From contig NZ_CP146608.1 of the NCBI RefSeq assembly GCF_037113415.1, positions 1,136,501 through 1,200,500 of the forward strand: a stretch of 64,000 bases of DNA, given 5' to 3'. Positions within the stretch are counted from its first letter, which is position 1; every line of letters starts with the position of its first letter. A model generated the notes under the pieces. That model was not told the DNA's origin. It worked only from the letters and a program-made list of their open reading frames with translations, and ran no database searches. This DNA is from Devosia sp. XK-2 (GTDB lineage Bacteria; Pseudomonadota; Alphaproteobacteria; Rhizobiales; Devosiaceae). Position numbers and translations under genes: made by a program. Below, piece after piece: positions 18,428 through 30,377 of this stretch.

Positions 18428-19974
18428 TGGGAACTTTCGATCTGCTCGCCCAGGGCCTCCTCGCCGCCCTGCAGGTGCACAACCTCATTTACGCGCTGAT
18501 CGGGGTGACCCTGGGCACGGCCGTCGGCGTGCTGCCCGGCATCGGCCCGGCGCTGACCGTGGCGCTGCTCCTGCCCGTTACCTATAAGCTCGATCCGGCG
18601 GGGTCGCTGATCATGTTCGCCGGCATCTACTATGGCGGCATGTATGGCGGCTCGACCACCTCCATCCTGCTCAACACGCCGGGCGAAAGCGCCTCCATCG
18701 TGACCGCGCTCGAGGGCAACAAGATGGCCCGCCAGGGCAGGGGCGGACCGGCACTGGCCACCGCTGCCATCGGCTCCTTTGTGGCCGGTCTGCTGGCCAC
18801 GCTGGGCTTGGCTTTCATCGCGCCCTTCGTGGTGAAGTTCGCCCTGTCCTTCGGGCCATGGGACTATTTCGCCCTGATGGTTCTGGCCTTTGTGACGGTT
18901 TCGGCGGCCTTCGGGGATTCCGCATTGCGCGGCCTGACGGCGCTGTTCATCGGTCTGGGCCTGGGGCTTATCGGCATTGATCTCCAGACCGGCCAAACCC
19001 GTTTGGCCTTTGGTGTCATGGACTTGCTCGATGGTATTGAAGTGACCACACTGGCGGTGGCCCTGTTCGCCATCGGCGAGACGCTCAAGACCGCATCGGA
19101 CCGCGACCAGGCCAATACCGAGGTAACGGCGGTCAAAGGCTCGGTCTGGATGACCATTGAAGATTGGAAGCGGAGCTGGGCCTCCTGGCTGCGCGGCACC
19201 TTCATCGGCTTCCCCATCGGCGCCATGCCGGCGGGCGGCGCGGACGTGGCCAGCTTCCTCTCCTATAGCGCGGAAAAGAGCTTCTCCAAAAAGCCTGAAG
19301 AGTTCGGCAACGGCGCCATTGAGGGCGTGGCCGGACCCGAAGCGGCCAATAATGCCTCAGCGGCCGGCACTCTGGTGCCCCTGCTGACGCTGGGCCTGCC
19401 CACCACCGCCACGGCGGCCATCATGCTGGCTGGTTTCCAGCAATTCGGCCTGCAGCCGGGGCCATTGCTGTTCGCCAATAATGCGCCGCTGGTCTGGGCG
19501 CTGATCGCGAGCCTGCTGGTCGCCAATTTCATGCTGCTGGTGCTCAACCTGCCGCTGATCGGCCTCTGGGTGCGGCTGCTGACCATACCCAAGCACTGGC
19601 TCTATGCCGGTATCCTGACCTTCGCCACCCTGGGCACTTTGGGCGCCAATGGGGCCATGTCCATGGGCTTCGGGCCGGTGCGGATCAGCTTCGAACTGGT
19701 GCTGCTCTTGGCCTTTGGTGTGCTGGGCTATCTGCTCCGCCGTTTCGGCTATCCGATTGCGCCCGTCGTCGTGGGGCTGATTCTTGGACCCATGGCCGAA
19801 CAGCAATTGCGCCGGGCGCTGGCCATCAGCCAAGGCGATATCGGTATCCTCTTCACCTCGCCGATCTCGATCACGCTCTATATAGTGGCGATCATTGCCG
19901 TTGGCGTGCCGCTGATCATGCGGTTGCGCGGGCAGGGCGGCGTGCTGGGGCAATTGGCGACAGACGAAGACTGA
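18427..19974 (+). CDS. tctA: Tripartite tricarboxylate transporter large permease TctA
   Basis: A 515-residue permease with about 11-12 membrane segments. Family motifs visible are [41 protein letters not shown] and [20 protein letters not shown]. It is the sodium- or proton-coupled channel of the system. Its ATG shares a base with the tctB stop. A strong hairpin follows, so tctCBA is probably a three-gene transcript. Confidence 0.95.
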   Translation: MGTFDLLAQGLLAALQVHNLIYALIGVTLGTAVGVLPGIGPALTVALLLPVTYKLDPAGSLIMFAGIYYGGMYGGSTTSILLNTPGESASIVTALEGNKMARQGRGGPALATAAIGSFVAGLLATLGLAFIAPFVVKFALSFGPWDYFALMVLAFVTVSAAFGDSALRGLTALFIGLGLGLIGIDLQTGQTRLAFGVMDLLDGIEVTTLAVALFAIGETLKTASDRDQANTEVTAVKGSVWMTIEDWKRSWASWLRGTFIGFPIGAMPAGGADVASFLSYSAEKSFSKKPEEFGNGAIEGVAGPEAANNASAAGTLVPLLTLGLPTTATAAIMLAGFQQFGLQPGPLLFANNAPLVWALIASLLVANFMLLVLNLPLIGLWVRLLTIPKHWLYAGILTFATLGTLGANGAMSMGFGPVRISFELVLLLAFGVLGYLLRRFGYPIAPVVVGLILGPMAEQQLRRALAISQGDIGILFTSPISITLYIVAIIAVGVPLIMRLRGQGGVLGQLATDED

Positions 19975-19989
19975 GCCGCAAACGCAAAA

Positions 19990-20031
19990 CCGGCCCCGCC
20001 AAATGCTGCGAAAGGCATCGTGCGGGGCCGG
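19990..20031 (+). terminator. Terminator hairpin after tctA
   Basis: CCGGCCCCGC (19990-19999) pairs with GCGGGGCCGG (20022-20031) across a 22-base loop, 15 bases after the tctA stop. It lies between converging genes and could serve both strands. No long T-run is seen. Confidence 0.6.
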
Positions 20032-20039
20032 GGTGGGGC

Positions 20040-20384
20040 CTAGCGGCTGAGTTTGCCCGAAGGCCGGGCGGGCGGCACTGGGTCGGGCGATCCGCCGCCG
20101 CTATCGGAGAGCGATTGCGGCGCCTCTTCGCGGCCCTTGAACTCGGAATTGATGTCCTGACAGAAATCGGTCGTGTTATCCGGATCGGTCAGGGCACATT
20201 CGGCCTTGTAATTGCCGCGGGTGTCGCATTCGAGCTCGTCCTCGCCATTGGGCAATTGATATTCGAAACAGATCAGGTCGTCATCGTCAGCCATCGCGAC
20301 GCTCGGGGCGAGTGGCGTGAATGCAAGCAGGGCGGCCAGGGTTGCTGCTGTCGTGCTGATGGCGCGAAGGGTGTTGGGGGTCAT
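20040..20384 (-). CDS. Small secreted hypothetical protein
   Basis: A 114-residue protein of unknown function. Residues 1-32 are a signal peptide (hydrophobic to VAMA, then DDDD). The mature part is acidic with four Cys (ICFEY, LECDTRG, AECAL, FCQDI), possibly two disulfides in the periplasm. The last third is Ser/Pro-rich and looks disordered. A GAGGAG ribosome site precedes the ATG. Confidence 0.7.
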   Translation of the reverse strand: MTPNTLRAISTTAATLAALLAFTPLAPSVAMADDDDLICFEYQLPNGEDELECDTRGNYKAECALTDPDNTTDFCQDINSEFKGREEAPQSLSDSGGGSPDPVPPARPSGKLSR

Positions 20385-20508
20385 GTCGATCTCCTCATTG
20401 GGCGGGCTGGGGCGCCCGGCTGGTTTGAATGAGGGCTACATGACCGTCCCGGTTTGAACTGGAACTGAGTCCGAGATTCAGTTTGAGTTCATGCCGTGTC
20501 GAAGGCGC

Positions 20509-20552
20509 AAAAAAAGCCCGGCTGCCAGGGAGGGAAACTGGCAGCCGGGCTT
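20509..20552 (-). terminator. Rho-independent terminator of the 57-residue gene
   Basis: On the minus strand AAGCCCGGCTGCCAG (20538-20552) pairs perfectly with the stretch at 20514-20528 over a nine-base loop and runs straight into seven T residues (20509-20515). This is the clearest intrinsic terminator in this part and belongs to the minus-strand gene ending at 20638. Confidence 0.85.
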
Positions 20553-20637
20553 GTCATACCGGCGAGACAGACGCTGGGGCGTGCCGAGGGAGGAGGCGAA
20601 GCCCCGCGTCAACAGCTACTACGCTTGGAAGCGGAGC

Positions 20638-20811
20638 TTAAATCTTGCCGATGTTGCGGAACGCGACCGGGTCGATGCCCAGATTGTTCAGGTGCTTGGC
20701 CTTGGGCGCCCGTCCAGCTTCGACCGCCGCCGACACAGCAGCAGCGCTGCCGAACACGGTGGCAAAAGTGTCGAGGGTCGCAAAGAACTTGTTCTTGCGC
20801 GGGGTGCTCAT
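20638..20811 (-). CDS. Conserved-looking small protein of 57 residues
   Basis: ATG at 20811 to TAA at 20638 encodes MSTPRKNKFFATLDTFATVF, an Ala-rich helix, then the end LNNLGIDPVAFRNIGKI. The GIDPxxFRxI ending resembles the tail of DUF1127-like small proteins of Rhizobiales. An AAGGA-type ribosome site lies just upstream and a perfect intrinsic terminator follows about 85 bases after the stop, which supports a real transcript. Function is unknown. Confidence 0.7.
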   Translation of the reverse strand: MSTPRKNKFFATLDTFATVFGSAAAVSAAVEAGRAPKAKHLNNLGIDPVAFRNIGKI

Positions 20812-20983
20812 TGTCCAATCCTTCCTGTCCGGTCTGGATCATCCCGACCGTTCCATGTCCCCTAGATGGACCTTACCCGACCCAACCGGTAGGGGTTGAT
20901 TGGTCACCCCAGCTATGCACTGACGGAAAGTCTTCTCGCGCTGTCAAAAGGCCGTGCCGAAAACCGATGGCCAGCCAAAACGG

Positions 20984-23446
20984 TCACGGCTTGGGCGAGA
21001 CGATTTCCTGCCAGGTGTCGAGAAAGCGTTGCCGTCGCAATGTGTCGAGCGCCACCAGAAGGCCAGGGCCGAGCGGGATCGGCTGGATGACGCCCCGCCC
21101 GCGCCCGGCAATGGCCTCGCTGGTCCAGTCGCCCGAGCCATTGGGCACGACCGAGCCCAGAGCGGTGGGACCGGAAGCCACCGCTTGTCCGGCGGGCGAC
21201 AGGGCAAAATCGACAAAAGCCTTGGCCAACTCTGCATGGGGCGCATCCCTGGGGATCAGCATGGAGCGGGTGAGCACCAGCACATAATCGTCCGGCACGA
21301 CGATTTCGATGGGTGCGCCCTCGGACTGACGGGCAAAGGCATAGGAGCCCAGTACATTGTAGCCCAGCGCCAGCGTGCCATCGGCCACGCCATTGAGAAT
21401 GGCGGGGCTCGACCCAGAAAAGCGCGCATTGACCCGCCCGAAGGCATTGGCCAGGCGCCAGAAGGTGGATGAAATGGTCTGGTCCTGCGCCGCCAGCAGG
21501 TAACCCACGCCCGATAGGGCAATGTCGTAAGTTGCGATCTTGCCGCGAAACCGCTCGGTCTGGGTCTCGAGCAGCTCGGCCAGCGTGAGATGGGTGCGCG
21601 GCACCTCCGCATCGTCGATCAGGGCGCGATTATAGATGATGACGGCCGGCTCGAAGGTGAAGCCGAAGACCTCGTTTCGCCAATGCGCCCAATCGGGCAG
21701 GTCAGCCAGATAGGGGCTGTCATAGGCCAGGGCATGACCGTCATTGGCCAGCTTCAATTGCAGATCGGAGGCCGAACTGATGAGCAGGTCCGGCGGCGTT
21801 TCGAGCGTGCCGGCCAGGAAGTTCTCGAACAGGGGCAGCGAGTCCGTCTCCTCATAGGCGACGGTGACGTCGGCGTGCTGAGCCTGAAAGCTTTCCACGA
21901 AATGCGCGAAAAGCGGCGTGTCGGTGACGCCCAGAATATTGAGCACGATATCGGAGGAGCCATCGCGGGCCGGATAGATGGTCGTGGCCGCATCGACCGG
22001 GGCCGGGGCCAGCAGCAATGCTCCACCAAGCGCAATAGCGGCGATCATGCCCGGCGGCGCAATGGCGCCACGGCGCGAAAGGGGCAGAGTAATGGCAACT
22101 GTCAGGCCGCCTCCCTCGCGGTCGAGCAGGGTCAGACGGCCCTTATGGGCCTGGGCGACCCGGGCGACGATGGACAGGCCGAGCCCTGAGCCCACTATGC
22201 CATTGCTGCTCTGGCCCCGCTTGAACCGCTCCAGAACGCTCGGTTTTTCGGCATCGGCAATGCCGGGGCCGCGATCGCTGATCCTGATGAGCAATCGATC
22301 ACCCTCGATCTGGCCCAGAATGTCGACGCGGCCTTGCGAATAGATCAGGGCATTGTCGACCACATTGCGCATCATTTCGCGCAGCGCCACGCGGTCGCCG
22401 CGCAAGGGCGCCTCGGCGGCGGCGGGGGCGAGGTCAATCTGCAATCTTTGCGCCTGATCGGGGTCCAGGCGCTGGCGTACATCTTCGATCACCGAGGCCA
22501 GAGTCGTGGTCTCGATCTCGCTATTCTCCATGCGATGGGAAATGGTCGCCTCCATCAGCAATTGGCTGACCAACTGGCTCGCCTGCACAGCGCCGGTATG
22601 GATGCGGTCAATGCGCCGCCTCAAGGCCTCGGGGTCCTGCTCGTCCATGGCAACCTCGGCTTGCGCGCGCAGCGAAGCCAGTGGCGTGCGCACTTCATGC
22701 GCGGCCTCGGCCACCAACCCGCTGACCCGCTCCATGGCCTTTTGCAGACGTGCCATGAAGCCATTGAGCGCGGAAACCAGATGCGCAACCTCGTTGGGCA
22801 CCGGCACTGTAATGGCCGACAGATCGTCGGGCGGGCGGGCGCGCAATTCATGTTCGAGCTGGGTCAGGGGCGCAAACATGCGCGAAATGCCGAACCAGAC
22901 CAGGCCAATGGCCAATAGCGTCAACGCCAGGACCGGAAGCACGGCATTGGACAGGATCTCATTGGCCAGCGCCTCGCGCTGATTCTGCGTTTCGGCGACA
23001 TGGATGGTGACCCAGCCGGTATCGCTCGGCGTCGAAATCAGGCGCCCGACACTGGCGACACGAATTGTCTCGCCGCGATAGCGCATATCTGCAAAGGCCG
23101 GTTCCGCCGAGACCGTCTCGCCCATCTGCGCGGCCAGGTCCTCATAGCCGGTCACGGTGCGCGCATCGGGATCTTCGACCGCGTAGAAGACCCGGTCCTG
23201 CCCGGAGAACATGGCGAAGGCGGCGAAGGGAATTTCCACCACCACCGCCTCGTTTTCCACCTGCACGGCTCCGGCAATCGTCAGGGCAGAGGCGGCCAGC
23301 AGGCGGTCAAAGGCCCGGTCCGAAGCACGTTCGGCATAGTCGCGGATGAAAATGATCAGCACCACAGAGGCGGCGAGCAAGAGGGCCACGGCCAGCGCGA
23401 AAATGCGCCGGCGGATGGAGAAGGGTTTTGTGCCGGTCCTGATCAC
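20984..23446 (-). CDS. Sensor histidine kinase fused to a periplasmic solute-binding domain
   Basis: One uninterrupted 820-residue frame. Residues 12-34: first membrane helix; 35-162: periplasmic sensor; 163-187: second helix, then HAMP. HisKA has H250 in EAAHEVRTPLA. HATPase has N-box NVVDNALIYS (361-370), DRGPGIAD (391-398) and GSGLGLS (419-425). The kinase seems complete by residue 456. Residues 467-486 are a signal-like helix ending APVDA, then about 335 residues of family 1 (iron/sulfate type) binding protein run to the end. Topology predicts that this part lies in the periplasm, tethered or cleaved. The response regulator gene is six bases upstream. The kinase half is TctE-like; the signal sensed is unknown. 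Confidence 0.88.
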   Translation of the reverse strand: MIRTGTKPFSIRRRIFALAVALLLAASVVLIIFIRDYAERASDRAFDRLLAASALTIAGAVQVENEAVVVEIPFAAFAMFSGQDRVFYAVEDPDARTVTGYEDLAAQMGETVSAEPAFADMRYRGETIRVASVGRLISTPSDTGWVTIHVAETQNQREALANEILSNAVLPVLALTLLAIGLVWFGISRMFAPLTQLEHELRARPPDDLSAITVPVPNEVAHLVSALNGFMARLQKAMERVSGLVAEAAHEVRTPLASLRAQAEVAMDEQDPEALRRRIDRIHTGAVQASQLVSQLLMEATISHRMENSEIETTTLASVIEDVRQRLDPDQAQRLQIDLAPAAAEAPLRGDRVALREMMRNVVDNALIYSQGRVDILGQIEGDRLLIRISDRGPGIADAEKPSVLERFKRGQSSNGIVGSGLGLSIVARVAQAHKGRLTLLDREGGGLTVAITLPLSRRGAIAPPGMIAAIALGGALLLAPAPVDAATTIYPARDGSSDIVLNILGVTDTPLFAHFVESFQAQHADVTVAYEETDSLPLFENFLAGTLETPPDLLISSASDLQLKLANDGHALAYDSPYLADLPDWAHWRNEVFGFTFEPAVIIYNRALIDDAEVPRTHLTLAELLETQTERFRGKIATYDIALSGVGYLLAAQDQTISSTFWRLANAFGRVNARFSGSSPAILNGVADGTLALGYNVLGSYAFARQSEGAPIEIVVPDDYVLVLTRSMLIPRDAPHAELAKAFVDFALSPAGQAVASGPTALGSVVPNGSGDWTSEAIAGRGRGVIQPIPLGPGLLVALDTLRRQRFLDTWQEIVSPKP

Positions 23447-23452
23447 CGATAT

Positions 23453-24121
23453 CTACTCTTGGACCCGCGCGACATAGCCCACGCCCCGCACCGTGCCGAT
23501 CTCGATATTGGCGTGTTCGAGCTTCTTGCGCAGGCGCGAGATGTGCAGTTCCAGTGCATTGACCGAGACATTCTCGTCGAAATTGAAGAGCTGGTTCATC
23601 AGCCTCTCCTTGGCGACGACCTTGCCGGCATGGGCGACCAGGATTTCGAGCAGCCGAAATTCGCGGCGACCCAGCTCCAGCGTCTTGCCGGCGACCGAGG
23701 CATTGAGCCCAGCCAGATCCAGTTCGAGATTGCCCACCGAAACAGTGCTCGATGCCTGCCCGCCCGTGCGGCGCAAAAGCGCGCGCAGCCGGGCCTCCAG
23801 TTCACGCAAGTCGAAGGGTTTGACCAGATAGTCGTCGGCGCCCAGATCGAGCAGGCTGACCTTGTCGTCGATTTCCGAACGCGCGGTCATGACCAGGATC
23901 GGCGCATTGAACTTTTGTCTGCGCAGCGCGGCGATCAGGCTGATGCCATCGCGATTGGGCAACATCAGATCGAGCGCGACAGCGTCGAACGGCTCGGCTT
24001 CAGCGGCCGGCAGCACGTCGTCGCCATCCCGGACCCACTCGACCGAATGTCCCGCCGAGCGCAGCCGCTTCTCGATGGCCTCGCCCAGATCGTCATTGTC
24101 CTCTACCAGCAATATGCGCAT
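23453..24121 (-). CDS. tctD: OmpR-family response regulator, TctD-like
   Basis: A 222-residue regulator. The receiver domain has the acidic pair E7/D8, phospho-acceptor D51 (VALDLMLPNRDG) and the ADDYLVKPFD lysine. The C-terminal half is an OmpR-type winged helix (ELGRREFRLLEILVAHAGKVVAKERLMNQLF). A GGAGG ribosome site precedes the start. It is followed by the kinase fusion gene after six bases. Close similarity in style to TctD/BctD and the nearby tctCBA operon suggest that it activates tricarboxylate uptake; this is inference. Confidence 0.88.
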   Translation of the reverse strand: MRILLVEDNDDLGEAIEKRLRSAGHSVEWVRDGDDVLPAAEAEPFDAVALDLMLPNRDGISLIAALRRQKFNAPILVMTARSEIDDKVSLLDLGADDYLVKPFDLRELEARLRALLRRTGGQASSTVSVGNLELDLAGLNASVAGKTLELGRREFRLLEILVAHAGKVVAKERLMNQLFNFDENVSVNALELHISRLRKKLEHANIEIGTVRGVGYVARVQE

Positions 24122-24251
24122 GCGTCCTCCCTCAAGAGGGGACAGTAATGCATCGGCGGCTAAAGTGGGACTTGGAAATGAGCAGAATGAACAATGCCGG
24201 AACGGCGCGCATACAGGCTCTTGTTAGGGGGCTTTCGGCATAGCGCGATGA

Positions 24252-24434
24252 TCAGGAACGGACGGTCATGCCGCGCAGCGCGGAGACAAGGGCCAATCCA
24301 TGATCGCGATAGACCTGCCAGAACGTCAGCCCCTTGGGCTCGGGAAAATCGGCCAGGAGGCGTTCGGCCAACTGTTTGGCTTCGCGCACGATGCGGCGCT
24401 CGGTCAGATCCTGTCCTGCATTGGGAACACGCAT
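24252..24434 (-). CDS. Small hypothetical protein, 60 residues
   Basis: The frame from ATG 24434 is preceded by a strong ATAGGAGG ribosome site at seven bases. The product is charged and helical (TERRIVREAKQLAERLLADF) and ends with a hydrophobic GLALVSALRG stretch. No signal peptide or known motif is seen. It lies upstream of the two-component genes on the same strand. Function is unknown. Confidence 0.6.
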   Translation of the reverse strand: MRVPNAGQDLTERRIVREAKQLAERLLADFPEPKGLTFWQVYRDHGLALVSALRGMTVRS

Positions 24435-25357
24435 GCCCCAGCCTCCTATGGTTGACAAAACCTTAACGAAGGCGGGCGGGGATGTCCCGCGGCAAGTGTC
24501 CAAATGGTTTACGGCGGAGGGGGAGGACAATGGCGGGCGAGCCGCGCCGGACCGGCAGGGCTAACCCAGTGTTCCGGCCCGCAATCCATGCACACCAGGT
24601 ATGGTGTCGTGGCATGGGGTCCTGAACACAGCATGTGGATAGCGGTGGATTTCTTTCGCACTGTCGCAAAGGTGACAAAAATTCTGCGCTTGACAGTTTT
24701 GGCGCCGGGAAAGAATCGGGAATTTCCCCTATGGTGAATGCGCCGTTAAGCGCGGTTTTCGGCCGCCGAACAGTGAGATTTTCCGTGGCTTTAGCGGCGG
24801 AATCTAGCGCAATTCAGAGCCTGGTTTAGGCGCGTGAAGCAGCGATCAAATCGGCGTCCCAACAGCGCTGTTTTGCTTGATATTTGTCCCCATAATCCAC
24901 ATATTACCCATACCATCCCTTGTTTGAATGAAGGGGTGGGGCACTAGGTGTTGTGATTTTCTAGCGTTGACGCAACCGATGAATCGAGGGAACCTGATCC
25001 TCGGTTCGGCGCTTGGTTTCAAGCTTCGGACAAGCCCTCGGAACAAGCACCGGCGACATGACCGATGCAGGGCCGGGGCACGGGGCAAGTTCTTGGGTCC
25101 GCCCTCCCGCGGGCCCGGGGTTGGTAACAGCGTCAACGACAGACCGGACGAAGCCGGATTACGGCAGGCGGGCGCGTGCGCGCTCGTGACTTGGGGATGA
25201 CTGAAGCGATGGTTCGCGCGTTTATCTTTGAAGCGATGCCAGAGCGGCCCTTTGCGGGGCCGGGTCGTGTCCACGCCAGTAGGCCTGCCTTGCACCCAAA
25301 CGTCCACCAGCGGATGGCGCAAGCCCTCCGTGCAATATCAGTCCTGTGAGGATTACG
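24435..25357 (+). other. Long gene-free region upstream of nrdHIEF
   Basis: No protein frame here is convincing. The left part (24640-24930) is AT-richer and probably holds promoters. The right part, from about 24960 to the nrdH start, is very GC-rich with several potential hairpins and may be a structured 5' leader of nearly 400 bases. No known riboswitch core, tmRNA, RNase P or SRP RNA motif was recognised on either strand. Confidence 0.5.
24910..24956 (+). promoter_or_regulatory. Candidate tandem NrdR boxes
   Basis: GCACTAGGTGTTGTGA (24941-24956) fits the NrdR pattern of CAC and GTG arms around an AT-rich core. A weaker match, ATACCATCCCTTGTTT (24910-24925), is centred exactly 31 bases upstream, the spacing usual for paired NrdR sites. 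Both are about 400 bases before nrdH, which implies a long leader. Confidence 0.4.
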
Positions 25358-25579
25358 ATGAGCATCACCGTCTACAGCAAGCCCGCCTGCGTCCAGTGCA
25401 CCGCCACCACCCGTGCGCTCGACCGCAAGGGTCTCGACTATACCGTTGTCGACATCTCCGCCGACGCCGACGCCTATGCGCGCGTTGAAGAGATGGGCTA
25501 TCGTCAGGTTCCCGTGGTCGTGGCCGGTGATATGCACTGGGCCGGCTTCCGCCCCGACATGATCGGCAACCTCGCCTGA
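25358..25579 (+). CDS. nrdH: NrdH-redoxin
   Basis: A 73-residue glutaredoxin-like protein that reduces the class Ib ribonucleotide reductase. The active site is CVQC (residues 10-13), followed by the family features [18 protein letters not shown] and GYRQVPVVV, and WAGFRPDMI near the end. The ATG at 25358 is preferred over an in-frame GTG four codons upstream because GAGGA lies at the right distance from the ATG. First gene of nrdHIEF. Confidence 0.95.
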   Translation: MSITVYSKPACVQCTATTRALDRKGLDYTVVDISADADAYARVEEMGYRQVPVVVAGDMHWAGFRPDMIGNLA

Positions 25580-25598
25580 TTTTGGGAAGGGCCCGGAC

Positions 25599-25984
25599 AT
25601 GAGCGGCCTCGTCTATTACTCCAGCACCTCGGAAAACACCCACCGCTTCGTTGAGAAGCTGGGTGTGGGCGGGGTCCGCCTGCCGGTGGACGCTGCGAGC
25701 GAGCCGCCGGTCGTGAACGAGCCCTTTGTTCTGGTCTTGCCCACCTATGGCGGCGGGGAAGACAAGGGGGCCGTGCCCAAGCCGGTCATCCGCTTTCTCA
25801 ATGTCGCGCATAATCGCGCACTCATCCGCGGCGTCATCGCCGCGGGAAACACCAATTTTGGCACGGGCTATTGCATTGCCGGCGACATTGTCAGCCAGAA
25901 ATGCGCCGTGCCGCTTCTCTACCGCTTCGAGCTGCTCGGAACGGAAGAGGATGTCGCCAATGTCAGACAGGGACTGGAACGGTT

Positions 25985-26003
<19 letters not shown>
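25599..26003 (+). CDS. nrdI: Flavodoxin-like NrdI
   Basis: A 134-residue flavoprotein that helps assemble the manganese cofactor of NrdF. The N-terminal [17 protein letters not shown] is the FMN phosphate-binding region, and [21 protein letters not shown] and [11 protein letters not shown] are family motifs. A GGAAGG ribosome site precedes the ATG. Its end overlaps the proposed nrdE start by 19 bases. Confidence 0.95.
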
Positions 26004-29159
<3,156 letters not shown>

Positions 29160-29183
29160 GGCAATCGCGTCTAGGAGCGCCAG

Positions 29184-29774
29184 ATGAGCCAGACGGCATG
29201 GAGTAACATCGGCATACTTAGCTCAATTGCATACGTGTGTGGCTATTGTAACAACACAGTTGCTACTGATCGGGGCTATCAAAGTGGGCAAAAGATCGAA
29301 GGAAACATAGCGAAGATTCTTGTTTGCCCTCATTGCTTCAAGCCGACGTTTCTTCATGGTAATGTTCCGACGCCGGGTTTATCTCCGGGTAGACCGGTGC
29401 AAAATGTGCCGCCGCTTCTGCACGATCTTTACGACGAAGCGCGGCGATGTAGCAGCGTGTCTGCATATACTGCGGCGGTCCTAGCCTGCAGGAAGCTGTT
29501 AATGAACATCGCAGTGACCAACGGCGCCAAAGAAGGTCAGCCATTTGTGTCATATGTGCAGTACCTTGCGGACAACCACTATGTGCCGCCGAATGGCAGG
29601 GCCTGGGTCGATCACATTCGCAAGAAAGGAAACGAGGCCACCCACGAGATTTCGCCCATGGGCAAGGGTGACGCGGAAGAACTAATCACATTCGCCGAGA
29701 TGCTCCTCAAGTTTATCTACGAGTTTCCTGCCCGGGTTCCCCCTGCAGTAGCGGCGGCGGAGGCATCAGCCTGA
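29184..29774 (+). CDS. DUF4145 protein with N-terminal zinc-ribbon-like cysteines
   Basis: A 196-residue protein. CGYC (about residues 18-21) and CPHC (about 50-53) form a plausible zinc ribbon. The C-terminal part has AAVLACRKLLMNIA and the WVDHIRKKGNEATHE motif of DUF4145. Such domains occur with restriction and defence genes as well as alone; here the only neighbours are nrd and metE. AGGAG lies seven bases before the ATG. The coding sequence is clearly less GC-rich than its neighbours, a hint of transfer. An intrinsic terminator follows. Confidence 0.75.
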   Translation: MSQTAWSNIGILSSIAYVCGYCNNTVATDRGYQSGQKIEGNIAKILVCPHCFKPTFLHGNVPTPGLSPGRPVQNVPPLLHDLYDEARRCSSVSAYTAAVLACRKLLMNIAVTNGAKEGQPFVSYVQYLADNHYVPPNGRAWVDHIRKKGNEATHEISPMGKGDAEELITFAEMLLKFIYEFPARVPPAVAAAEASA

Positions 29775-29785
29775 GAAGATTCCGC

Positions 29786-29812
29786 AAAGGGCGCCGCGAG
29801 GCGCCCTTTTTT
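29786..29812 (+). terminator. Rho-independent terminator after the DUF4145 gene
   Basis: GGGCGCC (29789-29795) and GGCGCCC (29800-29806) form a stem with a GCGA loop, followed directly by six T residues. Confidence 0.88.
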
Positions 29813-29831
29813 GTTGGCTCCCGGGCTCCCG

Positions 29832-29988
29832 AATTTCCTTCTCCCTCAAGGGGAGAAGGTGCCCGAAAGGCGGATGAGGGGCCCACGACATAGTGGCCGG
29901 CATCGATAGCTCGGAGAGAACCCCTCACCCTGGATTTCTGCTGAACGCAGAAATCCTGTCCCTTTCCCTCAAGGGGCGAGGGCTGACG
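29832..29988. repeat. Palindromic intergenic repeat (CCCTTGAGGG family)
   Basis: Inverted units with the CCCTCAAGGGG core lie at both ends (near 29844 and 29968), with a CCCGAAAGGCGGATGAGGGG arm. The inner palindrome GGATTTCTGC / GCAGAAATCC lies near 29932-29956. The element is related to the one at 4443-4549. Confidence 0.7.
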
Positions 29989-30069
29989 AGGGAACGTGAC
30001 GATAAACATCGAACCAGGATATAAAGAAATCTTTATATCCCTGTTGACACGCCATCCCCCCTCCGCCAT

Positions 30070-30245
30070 CCTGCACAGGTCCATGGTCCCCGCGAGGGGA
30101 TAACAGGGAATGCCGGTGCGGGGCGCAAAACCCCAAGTCCGGAGCTGCCCCCGCAACTGTTGGCGGAGACGGGTGTTCATTGTCCCACTGGCCCATCCCG
30201 GCCGGGAAGGGGAATGCCCGGCTCGATCCGCGAGCCAGGAGACCT
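30070..30245 (+). promoter_or_regulatory. Cobalamin (AdoCbl) riboswitch
   Basis: The conserved cobalamin aptamer parts occur in order: GGATAACAGGGAATGCCGGTG, GGGGCGCAAAACCCC, the B12-box region AGCTGCCCCCGCAACTGT (30144-30160), CCACTGG, GGGAAGGGG, and GCGAGCCAGGAGACC (30230-30244). It precedes metE, the B12-independent methionine synthase, so high cobalamin is expected to switch metE off. Confidence 0.95.
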
Positions 30246-30304
30246 ACCATGGGCGTGAATATCCATTGTCAGCCGATCGGGTGGATCGGCCGGAGGACAC
30301 GACC

Positions 30305-30343
30305 ATGACGATCCGTCACCACTTCCGAATGCGACGCTGCTAA
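30305..30343 (+). CDS. Possible 12-residue leader peptide
   Basis: ATG at 30305, with GGAGGAC seven bases before it, encodes MTIRHHFRMRRC and ends at TAA 30343. It lies between the riboswitch aptamer and a terminator, where attenuator leader peptides usually sit. The two His, four Arg and final Cys codons could sense translation speed. Evidence is limited to the strong ribosome site and position. Confidence 0.45.
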   Translation: MTIRHHFRMRRC

Positions 30344-30377
30344 GCGGTCTTTTTTGACCCCAACCCAGCCCTGATCC

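Noticed and set aside
24625-24900. Sequences like DnaA boxes (TGTGGATAG near 24630 and TAATCCACA near 24893)
   Set aside because: Each has a mismatch, only two occur, and no replication genes are nearby, so an origin is not supported.
24960-25357. Possible known structured RNA in the nrd leader
   Set aside because: Cores of cobalamin riboswitch, tmRNA, RNase P and SRP RNA were looked for by eye on both strands and not found. It is kept only as an unexplained leader.
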